A stretch of DNA of 64,000 nucleotides, taken from contig NZ_JAATJH010000001.1 in assembly GCF_011927835.1 (NCBI RefSeq), positions 186,001-250,000 of the forward strand, in the 5' to 3' direction. Below are positions 1 to 9,097 of the stretch, one piece after another. Below the pieces are notes generated by a model, which ran no database searches, was not told the DNA's origin, and was given only the letters and a program-made list of their open reading frames with translations. How positions within the stretch are numbered: the stretch's first letter is position 1; every line of letters starts with the position of its first letter. This DNA comes from Neolewinella antarctica (lineage in GTDB: Bacteria > Bacteroidota > Bacteroidia > Chitinophagales > Saprospiraceae). Position numbers and translations under genes: made by a program.

Positions 1-2876
1 GCCAAGCGTTTCTTTCGCTGTTGCAGCTTGTTGATTTTTTCTTCGATGGTCCCTTTCGTAATGAATTTCCGGGCAAACACATTCCCAACCCGCCCGATGC
101 GGTGCGCGCGGGCGATGGCCTGGTCTTCCGTACTCGGGTTCCACCAGGGGTCGAGGATGAAGATATAGTCGGCGGCCGTGAGGTTGAGCCCGGTGCCGGC
201 GGCCTTGATGGACAGGAAGAAAGTGGAGACGGCGGGGTCCGTCTGAAAGCGTTCCACCTCCCGCGCACGCTTGTCCGTCGGGGTGGATCCGCTGATCCAG
301 GTGTACGGCTCGTTGGTTTCTCGGAGGCGCTCCCGGAATAGCTCCAGGTGTTTCACCATGCTGGAAAAAATCAGCACCTTGTTGCCGGACCTCCGCAGCG
401 TTTCCCACTGCGCCAGCACTTCGGTGAACTTACCACTGTCCTGGTCGTAATCATCGTCCAGCAGGATGGGGTGATTCGCTAGTTGTCGTAGCCGGGTGAG
501 GGTCTGGATCACTTTTAATTTGTAGCCCCCGTCGTCGGGGTTCTCGGTACCGAGCAGTGCGTTGCGGGCGGCGGAAAGCTCGCGTTCGTAGGCCTTGCGG
601 TGGGCCGTGGTCATTTCGCAGTAGTACACCTGAATTTCCAGCTCGGGGAGCTCGGGGGCAACCTCGGCTTTGGTCCGGCGGAGTAAGTGCGGGGAGACCA
701 ACCGGCGTAATTGATCCTTCTTAAGCTCGTCATCGCGCTGCTCGATGGGGTCGATAAATTCTCTTTTGAAGAAAGTGTAGCCCCGTAGCAGGCCGGGATT
801 AATGAACTGCATCTGCGACCAGAGATCCGACAAACTATTCTCAATCGGCGTGCCGGAGAGGCTAATGCGGTGGGTGGCCGACAACTCGTTTAACGCCTTG
901 AATATCTTTGACTGGCGATTTTTAATTTGCTGGCTTTCGTCCAGGACGACGTAGCTAAACTCGAGTTCTTTGAGCGTGTGTTTGTCGCGCTGGGCGGTTT
1001 GGTAGGTCGTAAGGATAACGTCGAACCGGCGGAGGACGCGGGCGTCTTTTTGGCGCTTCGAACCGGTATGGTTCAGCACGGTGAGGCCCGGTGCGAAGCG
1101 TTCCAGTTCGTGGTGCCAGTTGTAAATCAGGCTGGCAGGCAGGACGACGAGGGCGCGGAGGGGTTGAAGGAAAACCTCGTCGGTTGCCGGCGGTGCGAAG
1201 AGATCCATTTGTGGCGGGGGAAGCCCACTCACTTTGCGCTCCCCAATTTGCCCGGCATCTACGTCCGCGCCCCCCAATTGCTCCTTTGCGAACAGCAGCA
1301 CCGCAATGGTCTGCAACGTTTTACCCAGGCCCATGTCGTCGGCCAGGCAGGCCCCGAGTTGCTGGTAATAGTGCTTGACGAGCCACTTCACCCCGGTAAG
1401 TTGGTAGGGTCGGAGGGTTGCCTTTAGTTGCTCACTTGGCCGGAATGCCGCGACTTGGTCCGTCACGCTGTCGTCGCTAATTTTTAGGCCCAAAGGCAGG
1501 AGCAAGGGCGCTTGCGAACGAGCCAGGCGGACCTTTTTTCCCTCGATTTTGGCGAACTGCAAACTCGGTCGGTACTTGCTGAACCACTCCGCCGGGATGA
1601 GAAACAGGTTGCCATCCGGAAGCGGAAAGCAGCGTTCTTCCCGCTGCAAGAACCGCACCAACTTAACGAAGGGAATCCGGTGTTCACCGATGATAACCGT
1701 GCCCTTCAGGTCGAGCCAGTCGCCGTAATCGGTAAATTCAATCGTAATGCTACCCACCGCCTCGGTGAACCGCTGGCCGTGGTCGCTGGGGGCAATGACT
1801 TCAACATCAGCTAGTTCCAACTCTTCCCTCGCGCCCAGTAACCATTCGAGCGAAGCAAACCGGTCGCTCCCGGAGACGGTGTACGCCGCCGTACCCGCGA
1901 TTGGCGTGAGGCCGTAAGCTAGCAATCGATCGAGTAGCAGCAGCTCGGCGTCAGCATCGCGCAAGATTCGCGTGAGTGCGTACGGTGGCTTGGTGTTGTG
2001 AGCGACGTCGCGCTGCTTGGACTCCCCCACGGAGAATGCTTTTTCGGCGTAAACGAATTCCGGATATATTAGGTAACGGTGCTCGAAGGGATGTAGACGG
2101 GCGGAGAGACGTAGACAGTCGGGCGCGCTCACTTCCCGGTACGCAAATCCCTCGGCGATGACGGGGTGGTCAACGGCAATTTTAGTCACGAAGCCGCGCC
2201 AGAAGTCCGGGAATTCCGCCCGCGGAATCGTAACCACATCTTTCGTCAAAAACGGTTTGACGTGGTTCCCGTTCAGCCCGCCGAACCGCACGAGTTGCCC
2301 GTCGTAAACAAGCCAACCCGGGGTGGGGTGGTTGGTGATCACCCGCCAGTCGTGGTGGCGAATGGGGGAAGGGGCGCCCCGCTCGTCCAGCACCCGTAGT
2401 GTGTACGTGCAAGTATCTTCCCGCAGGGTAAAACTTATCTCCGGGACCGGTGCGCGCTCGGAAAACTTGACGACCGACTCTTCCGGCACGCCCCGCACGT
2501 TAACGTTCACACTCACCGCCCAGCCGTATTCTTTACAGAGCTCCAGCACCTCCGCCGAGCGGTGGTGCGCATAGCGAATGACCTCGTCGCGGTCCTTGTT
2601 CTTGTTGGACAGCAGCGTGGGGAGCGTCACCGGCGTCTTTTTGTTTTTTCTAAAGGATTCGGCGATGGCGGCGGGTTTGAGCGCCTGTAGAAGTTGCAGC
2701 GCCCGCGCCAGCCCTTCGGTTAGCTCAATCGCGTACTGACCCAGTCCGTGTGCCTTTGCGACGTGGTGCACGTGCACCAACCGGCCCGCCGGGCTACGCC
2801 CCACGACGTAAGCTTTCGGCAAATACAGACCGTGGCGATATTCGTAGAAATCGAAAAGAATTTCGGGGGTGTTCAA
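1..2876 (-). CDS. SNF2-family DEAD/DEAH helicase (C-terminus cut by window edge)
   Basis: This is a Swi2/Snf2 ATPase, a DNA translocase of helicase superfamily 2. About 958 codons are visible and the frame is still open at position 1, so only the extreme C-terminus is missing. Walker A reads DDMGLGKT (about 1315-1340) and the Walker B/DEAH position reads LDESQ (about 930-945), the DESQ form common in bacterial SNF2 proteins. Motif III SGTPIENS lies near 850-870. The helicase C domain (FSSMVKHLELF, GTGLNLTAAD, QAIARAHRIGR) runs from about 370 to 20. The N-terminal ~450 residues are the usual less conserved region. No ATG precedes the conserved reading; an in-frame TAG at 2919-2921 bounds it, so TTG at 2876 (M-NTPEILFDFYEYRHG) is my start, with ATT at 2906 as an alternative. 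It is divergent from the M28 peptidase. Its cellular role is not shown. Confidence 0.92.
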   Translation of the reverse strand, partial: MNTPEILFDFYEYRHGLYLPKAYVVGRSPAGRLVHVHHVAKAHGLGQYAIELTEGLARALQLLQALKPAAIAESFRKNKKTPVTLPTLLSNKNKDRDEVIRYAHHRSAEVLELCKEYGWAVSVNVNVRGVPEESVVKFSERAPVPEISFTLREDTCTYTLRVLDERGAPSPIRHHDWRVITNHPTPGWLVYDGQLVRFGGLNGNHVKPFLTKDVVTIPRAEFPDFWRGFVTKIAVDHPVIAEGFAYREVSAPDCLRLSARLHPFEHRYLIYPEFVYAEKAFSVGESKQRDVAHNTKPPYALTRILRDADAELLLLDRLLAYGLTPIAGTAAYTVSGSDRFASLEWLLGAREELELADVEVIAPSDHGQRFTEAVGSITIEFTDYGDWLDLKGTVIIGEHRIPFVKLVRFLQREERCFPLPDGNLFLIPAEWFSKYRPSLQFAKIEGKKVRLARSQAPLLLPLGLKISDDSVTDQVAAFRPSEQLKATLRPYQLTGVKWLVKHYYQQLGACLADDMGLGKTLQTIAVLLFAKEQLGGADVDAGQIGERKVSGLPPPQMDLFAPPATDEVFLQPLRALVVLPASLIYNWHHELERFAPGLTVLNHTGSKRQKDARVLRRFDVILTTYQTAQRDKHTLKELEFSYVVLDESQQIKNRQSKIFKALNELSATHRISLSGTPIENSLSDLWSQMQFINPGLLRGYTFFKREFIDPIEQRDDELKKDQLRRLVSPHLLRRTKAEVAPELPELEIQVYYCEMTTAHRKAYERELSAARNALLGTENPDDGGYKLKVIQTLTRLRQLANHPILLDDDYDQDSGKFTEVLAQWETLRRSGNKVLIFSSMVKHLELFRERLRETNEPYTWISGSTPTDKRAREVERFQTDPAVSTFFLSIKAAGTGLNLTAADYIFILDPWWNPSTEDQAIARAHRIGRVGNVFARKFITKGTIEEKINKLQQRKKRL

Positions 2877-2985
2877 GACGGGGAGCGGTTTAGGACCCGC
2901 GAAAATAGGGCGGGGCCCCTAATCGTTACGGTAGGGTGGCGGACCAAGTGCAGTTACGCCACCAAAACTGACCGCACGGACTCCT

Positions 2986-2993
2986 TATCTTTG
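2986..2993 (+). promoter_or_regulatory. Bacteroidota -7 box before the M28 peptidase
   Basis: TATCTTTG matches the Bacteroidota -7 consensus TAnnTTTG. Only 5 nt separate it from the ATG at 2999, so transcription would begin at or beside the start codon. No clear -33 TTG was identified. Confidence 0.6.
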
Positions 2994-2998
2994 CTCCC

Positions 2999-4522
2999 AT
3001 GATGAAAACCACTCTCCTCGCGTTCTTGCTGGGGCTCGTTTCGCCAGTCCTGAACGCCCAGACATCCGCAGCGTCGCAAACCCTTCCGGAATTCAATTTC
3101 AGCGAATCCGTTTTCGCCGGTCAGATGCACTGGCTCGCTTCGGACTACCTGGCCGGCCGCCGCACCGGTTCCGTCGGTAATGAAATTGCCGCCCAGTACA
3201 TCGCAAGCCAATTGCGGGCTTACGGTTACCAACCGATCAACGGCGAAAGTTTTTTCCAGCAGGTGCCCTTGCTCAAAACGGCCGCACCAAAGTCGGCCAG
3301 CCTCACGGTTGGAAAATACGATTTCACCACCGACGATAATCTCCTCATCATGCGCGGTCCCGCCGCAGCGGTGGAGGGCAATGTCATATTCGCAAATTAC
3401 GGTTGGGTAGACGCCGAAACCGACCACAACGACTACGCCGACCTGGACGTAAAGGGTAAAATTGTCATCGTCCGCGCCGGCATTCCCAGCGATGCGAGCC
3501 AACAGGGCGTTTTTCGGGGAGTAAAAGAGAAAGCGGAAATGGCCGCCGCCGTGGGTGCGTTGGCACTGTACGAAGTGTACACGCTGCCCTTCCCCTGGAG
3601 CAATTTTAAAGGCTACTTCGGTGGGGAGCGGATGGGGCTTGACGACGGATTACCTTCCGCAACCATTCCTTACGGCTTCCTCAAACCCGAAGAAAATTTT
3701 CTTCCGGACGTACAGCAATCAAAGAAGGGACTCAAGGGCCGCGCCGCCAGTACTGGCATGCAAGTCGAGACAATACTGAGCCAAAACGTTGGCGGAGTCA
3801 TTCAGGGGACCGATTCTACTCTGAAAGCCGAATACGTCCTCATGACCGCTCACTTCGACCACGTCGGCGTCGGTGCCCAGGGTGGGGGAGCGTACACGCC
3901 CGTCGATAGTATTTTTAACGGAGCGCGCGATAATGCTTTCGGGACGATCTCTCTACTCGCCGCCGCCCGCGCCTTCAGTGAGGTGCGGCCCCGCCGGAGC
4001 ATCATTATTCTTGCCGTGACCGGTGAGGAGATGGGGTTACTGGGTAGTAAGCACTACGCCGAAAACCCTCTCGTGCCGCTTGAGGAGACCGTATTCAACT
4101 TCAACACCGACGGGGCGGGCTACAACGATACGACCGCCATTTCGCTGATTGGCGCCAACCGCACGGGTATCGATGAGCAAGTAGCGGAGGGCAGTGCCGC
4201 CTTCGGCCTTTCGGTCATCAGCGACCCCTCGCCCGAGCAAGGGCTTTACGACCGGTCGGATAACGTTAGTTTCTCCGCAAAGGGGGTCCCGTCCCTCAGT
4301 TTCAGCCCCGGCTTCACGGAATTCAACGACGAGATGATGCGCTACTACCATCAGGTGCAGGACAACCCCGAGACCATCAACATGGCTTACCTCAAAAAAT
4401 ACTGTCAGGCCTTTACCCTGTCCGCTCGCCTGATCGCTGACCGCGACGTGCGGCCCGTCTGGACGGCTGGCGACAAGTACGAAGCCGCTGGTAAGTCGCT
4501 CTATGGAACAAAACGACCCTAG
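2999..4522 (+). CDS. M28-family zinc aminopeptidase, secreted
   Basis: This is a metallopeptidase of family M28, which trims N-terminal residues from peptides with a two-zinc site. An N-terminal signal peptide ends near LNAQ (residue ~21), so it is exported. A PA-type insert spans about residues 110-220. Zinc and catalytic motifs follow in the expected order: TAHFDHVG (~285), NGARDNAFG (~310), VTGEEMGLLGS with the Glu-Glu pair (~340), NTDGAG (~370) and the C-terminal YYHQVQDNPE (~465). The length of 507 aa is normal for Bacteroidota M28 enzymes with a PA domain. The start is ATG 2999; a second ATG follows at once. The last 20 nt overlap an upstream extension of the next reading frame, but that gene probably starts later. 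Substrate specificity cannot be read from the sequence. Confidence 0.9.
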   Translation: MMKTTLLAFLLGLVSPVLNAQTSAASQTLPEFNFSESVFAGQMHWLASDYLAGRRTGSVGNEIAAQYIASQLRAYGYQPINGESFFQQVPLLKTAAPKSASLTVGKYDFTTDDNLLIMRGPAAAVEGNVIFANYGWVDAETDHNDYADLDVKGKIVIVRAGIPSDASQQGVFRGVKEKAEMAAAVGALALYEVYTLPFPWSNFKGYFGGERMGLDDGLPSATIPYGFLKPEENFLPDVQQSKKGLKGRAASTGMQVETILSQNVGGVIQGTDSTLKAEYVLMTAHFDHVGVGAQGGGAYTPVDSIFNGARDNAFGTISLLAAARAFSEVRPRRSIIILAVTGEEMGLLGSKHYAENPLVPLEETVFNFNTDGAGYNDTTAISLIGANRTGIDEQVAEGSAAFGLSVISDPSPEQGLYDRSDNVSFSAKGVPSLSFSPGFTEFNDEMMRYYHQVQDNPETINMAYLKKYCQAFTLSARLIADRDVRPVWTAGDKYEAAGKSLYGTKRP

Positions 4523-4562
4523 TGAGGGCCCGGATTTTTTCGCTTTTCGTACCTTGCCGATC

Positions 4563-4570
4563 TACTTTTG
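4563..4570 (+). promoter_or_regulatory. -7 box that decides the hydroxylase start
   Basis: TACTTTTG fits TAnnTTTG and lies 28 nt before ATG 4599. Transcription from here would exclude the upstream in-frame ATG at 4503, which supports 4599 as the start. Confidence 0.5.
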
Positions 4571-4598
4571 GGAGTTACCCTCACCACAACCGTTTTTT

Positions 4599-5615
4599 AT
4601 GAAGCCAAACTACTCCTACGAAGACATTCTGGCCCTGGACTTCCCGCCCGTGATTGTCTACGCCGTGCCCGTCATGATCTTTTTGACGCTGATGGAGTGG
4701 TTTCTGCGCCGCCGGGAGTACAAGCACGAACTCGCCGAGGCCATTGCCCGGGGGGACGATCGGGGTATTGCGGATAAGTACAAGTATGACGTTAAAGACG
4801 GCCTCGCGGCGGCCGGCGTCGGCATCGGTAACCTGATTTCTACGGCGGCGGTTAAAGCGCTTACTTTCGGGGTTATTTTATTCTTTTATAACCTCACGCC
4901 CCTCTACGTGCCCACGGCTTGGTGGAGTTTTATCGTGTGTTTCTTCGTCGTGGATTTCTGCCGTTACTGGGCGCACCGCGTGGCGCACGAGCAGCGTTTT
5001 TGGTGGGCTACCCACGTCACGCACCACAGTAGCGAGCAGTATAATTTTTCCGTATCGTTCCGGCTTAGTTGGACGCAGCACATCAAGGTGATTTTCTTCA
5101 TACCCGCGGCGCTGCTTGGTTTCGACCCCTTCGTGTTTTTCATCTGTATGCAGATTGGTGTCCTGTATCAATTCTGGATCCACACGGAGATGATCGATAA
5201 GATGTGGGCACCGGTGGAATTCTTCTTCGTCACCCCCTCGCACCACCGCGTTCACCACGCTACGGAAGAGAAATATTTGGATAAGAATTACGGCTCCAGT
5301 TTCATAATTTGGGACCGAATTTTCGGCACATTTTGCCCCGAGCAGGAGACTCCAAATTACGGCATTCTCACACCCGTGAATAGTTACAACCCAGTAAAGC
5401 TAGTTTTTCACGAACACTGGGATATGTTCCGCGACATGAACACTTACCGCCACCCCAAAGCCTGGTGGCGCATCATGTTCGGTGGCCCGGGCATGACGCT
5501 GGATAAAGAAAAATATTACGGATTTTACAGAAATGGCGGCGCGGTCGCGGGTGCCGTGTTGGTGGAGCAAGAAGCAGACTCCCCGGGAAATAATCCTCGA
5601 AAAGTTATCGTCTAG
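4599..5615 (+). CDS. Sterol desaturase / fatty acid hydroxylase family membrane protein
   Basis: This is an integral membrane di-iron enzyme of the fatty acid hydroxylase superfamily, which oxidises lipid carbon chains. The eight-histidine signature is present: HRVAHE (HxxxH), HVTHHS (HxxHH) and HHRVHHATEEKYLDKNYG. Four to five hydrophobic segments surround them. I start at ATG 4599 (MKPNYSYEDILAL, 338 aa) rather than the in-frame ATG 4503, because the extra 32 residues are low-complexity, overlap the M28 gene, and lie upstream of a -7 box. The C-terminal tail (GGAVAGAVLVEQEAD) is encoded partly by a copy of the dispersed repeat at 5538-5555 and looks dispensable. The gene converges on the DUF2254 gene 24 nt away. 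The lipid substrate is unknown. Confidence 0.85.
   Translation: MKPNYSYEDILALDFPPVIVYAVPVMIFLTLMEWFLRRREYKHELAEAIARGDDRGIADKYKYDVKDGLAAAGVGIGNLISTAAVKALTFGVILFFYNLTPLYVPTAWWSFIVCFFVVDFCRYWAHRVAHEQRFWWATHVTHHSSEQYNFSVSFRLSWTQHIKVIFFIPAALLGFDPFVFFICMQIGVLYQFWIHTEMIDKMWAPVEFFFVTPSHHRVHHATEEKYLDKNYGSSFIIWDRIFGTFCPEQETPNYGILTPVNSYNPVKLVFHEHWDMFRDMNTYRHPKAWWRIMFGGPGMTLDKEKYYGFYRNGGAVAGAVLVEQEADSPGNNPRKVIV
5538..5555 (-). repeat. Dispersed repeat R, copy 1 (exact, A form)
   Basis: Exact reverse complement of GGCACCCGCGACCGCGCC inside the hydroxylase 3' end, read there as GAVAGA in the C-terminal tail. Confidence 0.85.
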
Positions 5616-5639
5616 GGCTTTGGGGTGGAGCCCGACCTA

Positions 5640-6998
5640 CTAAAGCGGTATTCCTTCGTTAGCGGGAGTTCCCTTCGTTAGATACTCCGTAGCGTAAATG
5701 AACCGTACGGTCTGACGCCGCTGATAAATAATTTCCGTAGCGATTGCGCTGCGATCTCGTCCATTGTGAATATTTGCCCGCGCGTCGGACACGACCGCCC
5801 GTATTTCGGCTTGAATCAGGTTGTTTAGGTTCTTACTTTTTCCGGACGCGGCGTACAGGGTATAAGCCATCCTCAACAGTGCCCGGATCACGGTAGTGTC
5901 TTTCCGGGAGTAATTACGCAACTGCACGAAAGTGTCCTGCAGAACGTGGTCGTAGTCATCCCGCGCGAACCAAACTTCTCCGCCTTCCCGCTCGCGGCAA
6001 AAGTTGTGCATCGGCACGTACATCAGGTGGGTCAGTAAGCCATTTATTCGGTCGATGGCGGTTACGGCGGTTCCTGGGTCGTTGATGCCCGGTGACATGG
6101 CCTTCATCGCAATTTCAATCAGTAGGTCGAGGTGGGGCTTGTACCAATCCTGGTACTTTCTGCGTACGGGGCTGACCTCGCGCAACACCTCCTCAATTTG
6201 CGCCTCACTCAGTTTGCGCTCCGTCTGGATGATCGGGAATGACCGGGGGATGTATTCCCCTTTTTTGGCACCGATGTAGAACCTCGTTTCAAATTTTGCG
6301 GCCAGTTCAGACAGGTGGGCCAACTCGACGCTACCTAAATACCCGTCGATTGGGGATGTGATGGCGTACCAGGATTCAGTGCGGGGCACGGGAAATCTTT
6401 TTTTGAGCTGTTCGTCACTTTGCTTAGTCTCCAAACATTTGATACCCCTTTGGTACACGGTCGCAATGACATTGTCCGACTGAATCTTGGAGCTGATTGA
6501 CGTCACGAAATAGATGAAAATCATCAGGGCAATGATACCAAGGAGAATGCAAAAAAGCACGGAAACATTGGGTACGTAACCCTCCTTGTCCGATCGAATG
6601 CTCAGCAGAACAATGAGGCTGACCATGATCGTCCCTACGTAATAGCCCATGGTGAACTGTAAAGATCGGTCTCCGGTAAAGTAGGGCAGCAGCCGCGGGC
6701 TGTACATGCTCGCAACCTGGTTGAAAAGCCCCATCATCTGGGTAAAGGTGAAGACCATCAACGTGATCAAACCACCAATGAAGAGCCCGAGCACGTTGCG
6801 CGCCGTTTCCTGGCTCGCTAACGCTACCGAAGGAATATATCCGGTGATCTGCTGGCTGGTGGATGTGTGCGTCTCGAAATAATACAAACCGACGCCCAGC
6901 AGCAAGCCGCCGAGCATCATGGGCAAGGGTAGAAAAGCTACGCTACTCCCGGCTGCCTGCGCCCAATTTTTGATTTTACGGTAGAAACTTGACTTCAT
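5640..6998 (-). CDS. DUF2254 membrane protein
   Basis: This is a predicted membrane protein of the DUF2254 family, 452 aa from ATG 6998 (MKSSFYRKIKNWAQ). A GTG five codons upstream would only add MYRTT. Hydrophobic segments lie near residues 20-42, 60-90, 105-125 and 140-165. A soluble C-terminal domain follows, with the conserved EIAMKAMSPGINDPGTAVTA region typical of the family. The biochemical function of the family is not established. It is transcribed leftward and converges on the hydroxylase gene with a 24-nt gap; no strong terminator is visible between them. It has no obvious operon partner, since a terminator of the next leftward gene lies just upstream. Confidence 0.85.
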   Translation of the reverse strand: MKSSFYRKIKNWAQAAGSSVAFLPLPMMLGGLLLGVGLYYFETHTSTSQQITGYIPSVALASQETARNVLGLFIGGLITLMVFTFTQMMGLFNQVASMYSPRLLPYFTGDRSLQFTMGYYVGTIMVSLIVLLSIRSDKEGYVPNVSVLFCILLGIIALMIFIYFVTSISSKIQSDNVIATVYQRGIKCLETKQSDEQLKKRFPVPRTESWYAITSPIDGYLGSVELAHLSELAAKFETRFYIGAKKGEYIPRSFPIIQTERKLSEAQIEEVLREVSPVRRKYQDWYKPHLDLLIEIAMKAMSPGINDPGTAVTAIDRINGLLTHLMYVPMHNFCREREGGEVWFARDDYDHVLQDTFVQLRNYSRKDTTVIRALLRMAYTLYAASGKSKNLNNLIQAEIRAVVSDARANIHNGRDRSAIATEIIYQRRQTVRFIYATEYLTKGTPANEGIPL

Positions 6999-7069
6999 AG
7001 TGGTGCGATACACTCACTAAAGCCCAACGTGGCTAAGTAGTTCGGGTAGCCGTTGCGGGCGCCGCACAT

Positions 7070-7098
7070 AAAAAGCGGCCTCCCCTGAGGAAGGCCGC
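7070..7098 (-). terminator. Rho-independent terminator after the GMC oxidoreductase gene
   Basis: On the minus strand GCGGCCTTCC and GGGAGGCCGC pair (10 bp including one G-U) around a TCAG loop and are followed by five T. It lies about 150 nt past the oxidoreductase stop codon. Confidence 0.8.
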
Positions 7099-7246
7099 CG
7101 GTACGGTTTGAATTCGATCCTGCCCTAGTTAACGAATGGGACGATGCAGGGTGAAAAAATTAGGCACTGTACAAACTTCTAAACTACTTGGATGACCGAA
7201 GTTCACGACGCTTAAAAACCAGCGATTGGAAAGGCAGATACGTTGC

Positions 7247-8875
7247 TTACGCGCCCCAACTGTCCTCGTCACCCGCCACGTATTTCGTCACCTCGATGTT
7301 AGCGTCGGCGTTATCAGCCATGTAGCCGTCTGAAAGCGGGTAATCCGCCGTGGTCAATTTCTTGCCCTCGCCAAACCAGTCCTGCCGCAGGTGCTCCGCC
7401 ACGCGGATGGCGTTGGCAACAATGGTGAGCGTTGGGTTGGTTGCCCCCTGCGACGGCTGGAAACTCGCGTCGACGACGTAGAGGTTGTCCAGGTCCCAGG
7501 CTTTACAGTTCTTGTCCAGCACGGAAGTCTTGGGGTCCAAGCCAAACTGCGCGGTCCCGGCCTGGTGCCAGGTGAATTCTAGTTCCTTCGTGGAGCGGTA
7601 AAATTCGCTGAAGCCAATTTGCCGCAGGTACTTCTCCTGGAAGTAGTCCAGGAATTCAAAGTGGCTTTCCCGGTTGTTGGGTACGTAGTTGAACTGAATG
7701 CCCTTATCCGTCCACCGAACCGTCTGCCGCTGCGTGGGTAAATCCTCACTCGTGAACCAAAAATCAACGGCCAGCTTCTGGATCCGTTCCGCCTGCTCGC
7801 GCGTGACATCGATGTGCGCGTAGTCACCCATGATTCGTTTCCAGTGCGCCTTGCCCGTTAGCTGGATGGTGCCCAGTGGGTAATCGTGCTCGGGGCTGCC
7901 GTGGTAGAAATCGTGGCAACCGAGCGTCTTCTGGAAAACGACGTCGTTCACCTTATCCGGGTTGATGGCAGAAATGCCACTCTGGTTGTGCTTCGTGAAG
8001 TTGCGACCCACCTGATCGGAACTATTGGCCACTTTTGATTTCAGCAACAACGCCGCGGTGTTGATCGCACCGCAGGAGACGACGATTAGGTCGGCACTCA
8101 ACGCTAGCTTCTGTCCATCTTTCTCCAGCTCGATACGGCTGATCTTACCGTCCTTCTCGATGAGCCGATCAACGCGGCTGTTGGTCCACAGCGTGACGTT
8201 ATCGTGCTTGAGCGCGGGGCGGATCAGGGCCGTTTCTGCGTCCGATTTTGCGTGCAGCATGCAGGGGAAGGGATCGCAAGTGTTGCAGGCGATGCAGGGG
8301 CGCTTCCACGGCTCGTCGATGTCGCGGTTCAGCGCGAGGTTGGAGTGGTGGGGGTTCAGTCCAACTTTTTTAAGGTCGGCAACGACCTCGGCGATGCGGC
8401 CTTCGTGCGGGAATGCTTTGAAGGGGAAGGGGCCGCTCGCGTGACCTTCCGTGGGGTCTTCCCCCCGGTTACCGTGGATTTTCATCAGGTGCTCGGCCAT
8501 CAGGTAGTAGGGCTCGAATTCGTCGTAACCGACGCACCAGGCGGGGCTTACGCCTCCCTTGTGCTGCTGCTCCGTAAAGTCTTCGGGGCGCTGTCGGTGG
8601 AGGAGGGCGCCGTACATTTTTGTGTTGCCACCGACGCGGTGGTAGACCATTGGCCGGACGATCTCCTGCCCGCCGTCGGGCCCTTGCCACGTCACGTCCG
8701 CTTTGTAGCCATCCTCGCCAAAAATGAAAAGCGGGTCCCAATTATTTTTTTCTCTGGGCAGAAAAGTGCCCTGCTCGAGGATGAGTATTTTTTTGCCGGT
8801 GTCGGCCAGGGTATAGGCGATGGTGCCACCGCCCGCGCCGGAGCCGATGATGATTACGTCGTAGTCGTTTGCCAT
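7247..8875 (-). CDS. GMC-family FAD oxidoreductase
   Basis: This is a glucose-methanol-choline family flavoprotein that oxidises alcohol groups on sugars or other small molecules. The N-terminal ADP-binding motif DVIIIGSGAGGGTIAYTL is at residues 5-22, and the C-terminal GMC domain holds the catalytic pair region WHQAGT (His) and GATNPTLT (Asn). The closing VVDASFQPSQGATNP is diagnostic. A cysteine-rich stretch, CIACNTCDPFPC, near residue 195 is typical of the membrane-linked gluconate-dehydrogenase-like subgroup. No signal peptide is seen. The length of 542 aa is normal. The start ATG 8875 directly precedes the FAD motif. It stands alone with its own terminator, and no small partner subunit or cytochrome c is next to it, so the electron acceptor is unclear. 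Confidence 0.9.
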   Translation of the reverse strand: MANDYDVIIIGSGAGGGTIAYTLADTGKKILILEQGTFLPREKNNWDPLFIFGEDGYKADVTWQGPDGGQEIVRPMVYHRVGGNTKMYGALLHRQRPEDFTEQQHKGGVSPAWCVGYDEFEPYYLMAEHLMKIHGNRGEDPTEGHASGPFPFKAFPHEGRIAEVVADLKKVGLNPHHSNLALNRDIDEPWKRPCIACNTCDPFPCMLHAKSDAETALIRPALKHDNVTLWTNSRVDRLIEKDGKISRIELEKDGQKLALSADLIVVSCGAINTAALLLKSKVANSSDQVGRNFTKHNQSGISAINPDKVNDVVFQKTLGCHDFYHGSPEHDYPLGTIQLTGKAHWKRIMGDYAHIDVTREQAERIQKLAVDFWFTSEDLPTQRQTVRWTDKGIQFNYVPNNRESHFEFLDYFQEKYLRQIGFSEFYRSTKELEFTWHQAGTAQFGLDPKTSVLDKNCKAWDLDNLYVVDASFQPSQGATNPTLTIVANAIRVAEHLRQDWFGEGKKLTTADYPLSDGYMADNADANIEVTKYVAGDEDSWGA

Positions 8876-8897
8876 TTGTGTGGGGTTAATTGGAGGC

Positions 8898-8905
8898 TAA
8901 AGGTA
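8898..8905 (-). promoter_or_regulatory. Probable -7 box for the GMC oxidoreductase
   Basis: TACCTTTA on the minus strand, one base from TAnnTTTG, 22 nt before ATG 8875. No convincing -33 element was seen. Confidence 0.4.
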
Positions 8906-8964
8906 TGCTGGCGGATATAGTTGCCGCCGGGGCCGCTAGAATTGCGGGCGTGCGCGGCTCCGAT

Positions 8965-8980
8965 CCCGCTAGCTATCGGG
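8965..8980. repeat. Palindromic element, copy 1 (imperfect)
   Basis: CCCGCTAGCTATCGGG is an almost perfect 16-bp palindrome in the intergenic region before the DUF1573 gene. A perfect relative, CCCCGATAGCTATCGGGG, lies at 26106-26123. Confidence 0.65.
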
Positions 8981-9089
8981 GTCTGGGGTACAGTGCAAAT
9001 CCGGAGGCCGGGATTACGGGGCACCCATTGTTGACATCCCGTTAACAAGAATTGAACAGCTATTACACGAAGCACCCAACCGCTGGCTC

Positions 9090-9097
9090 CATCTTTG
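9090..9097 (+). promoter_or_regulatory. Probable -7 box for the DUF1573 lipoprotein
   Basis: CATCTTTG, one base from TAnnTTTG, lies 71 nt upstream of ATG 9169. Confidence 0.4.

Noticed and set aside
1255-1275. Additional copy of repeat R (GGCATCTACGTCCGCGCC)
   Set aside because: Four mismatches in 18 and a conserved helicase reading frame; counted as chance similarity.
1-2876. SNF2 helicase as part of a phage-defence island
   Set aside because: No methyltransferase, nuclease or other defence genes are adjacent in the visible sequence.
4503-4598. N-terminal extension of the fatty acid hydroxylase
   Set aside because: It overlaps the M28 gene, lies upstream of a -7 box and has no family-like sequence.
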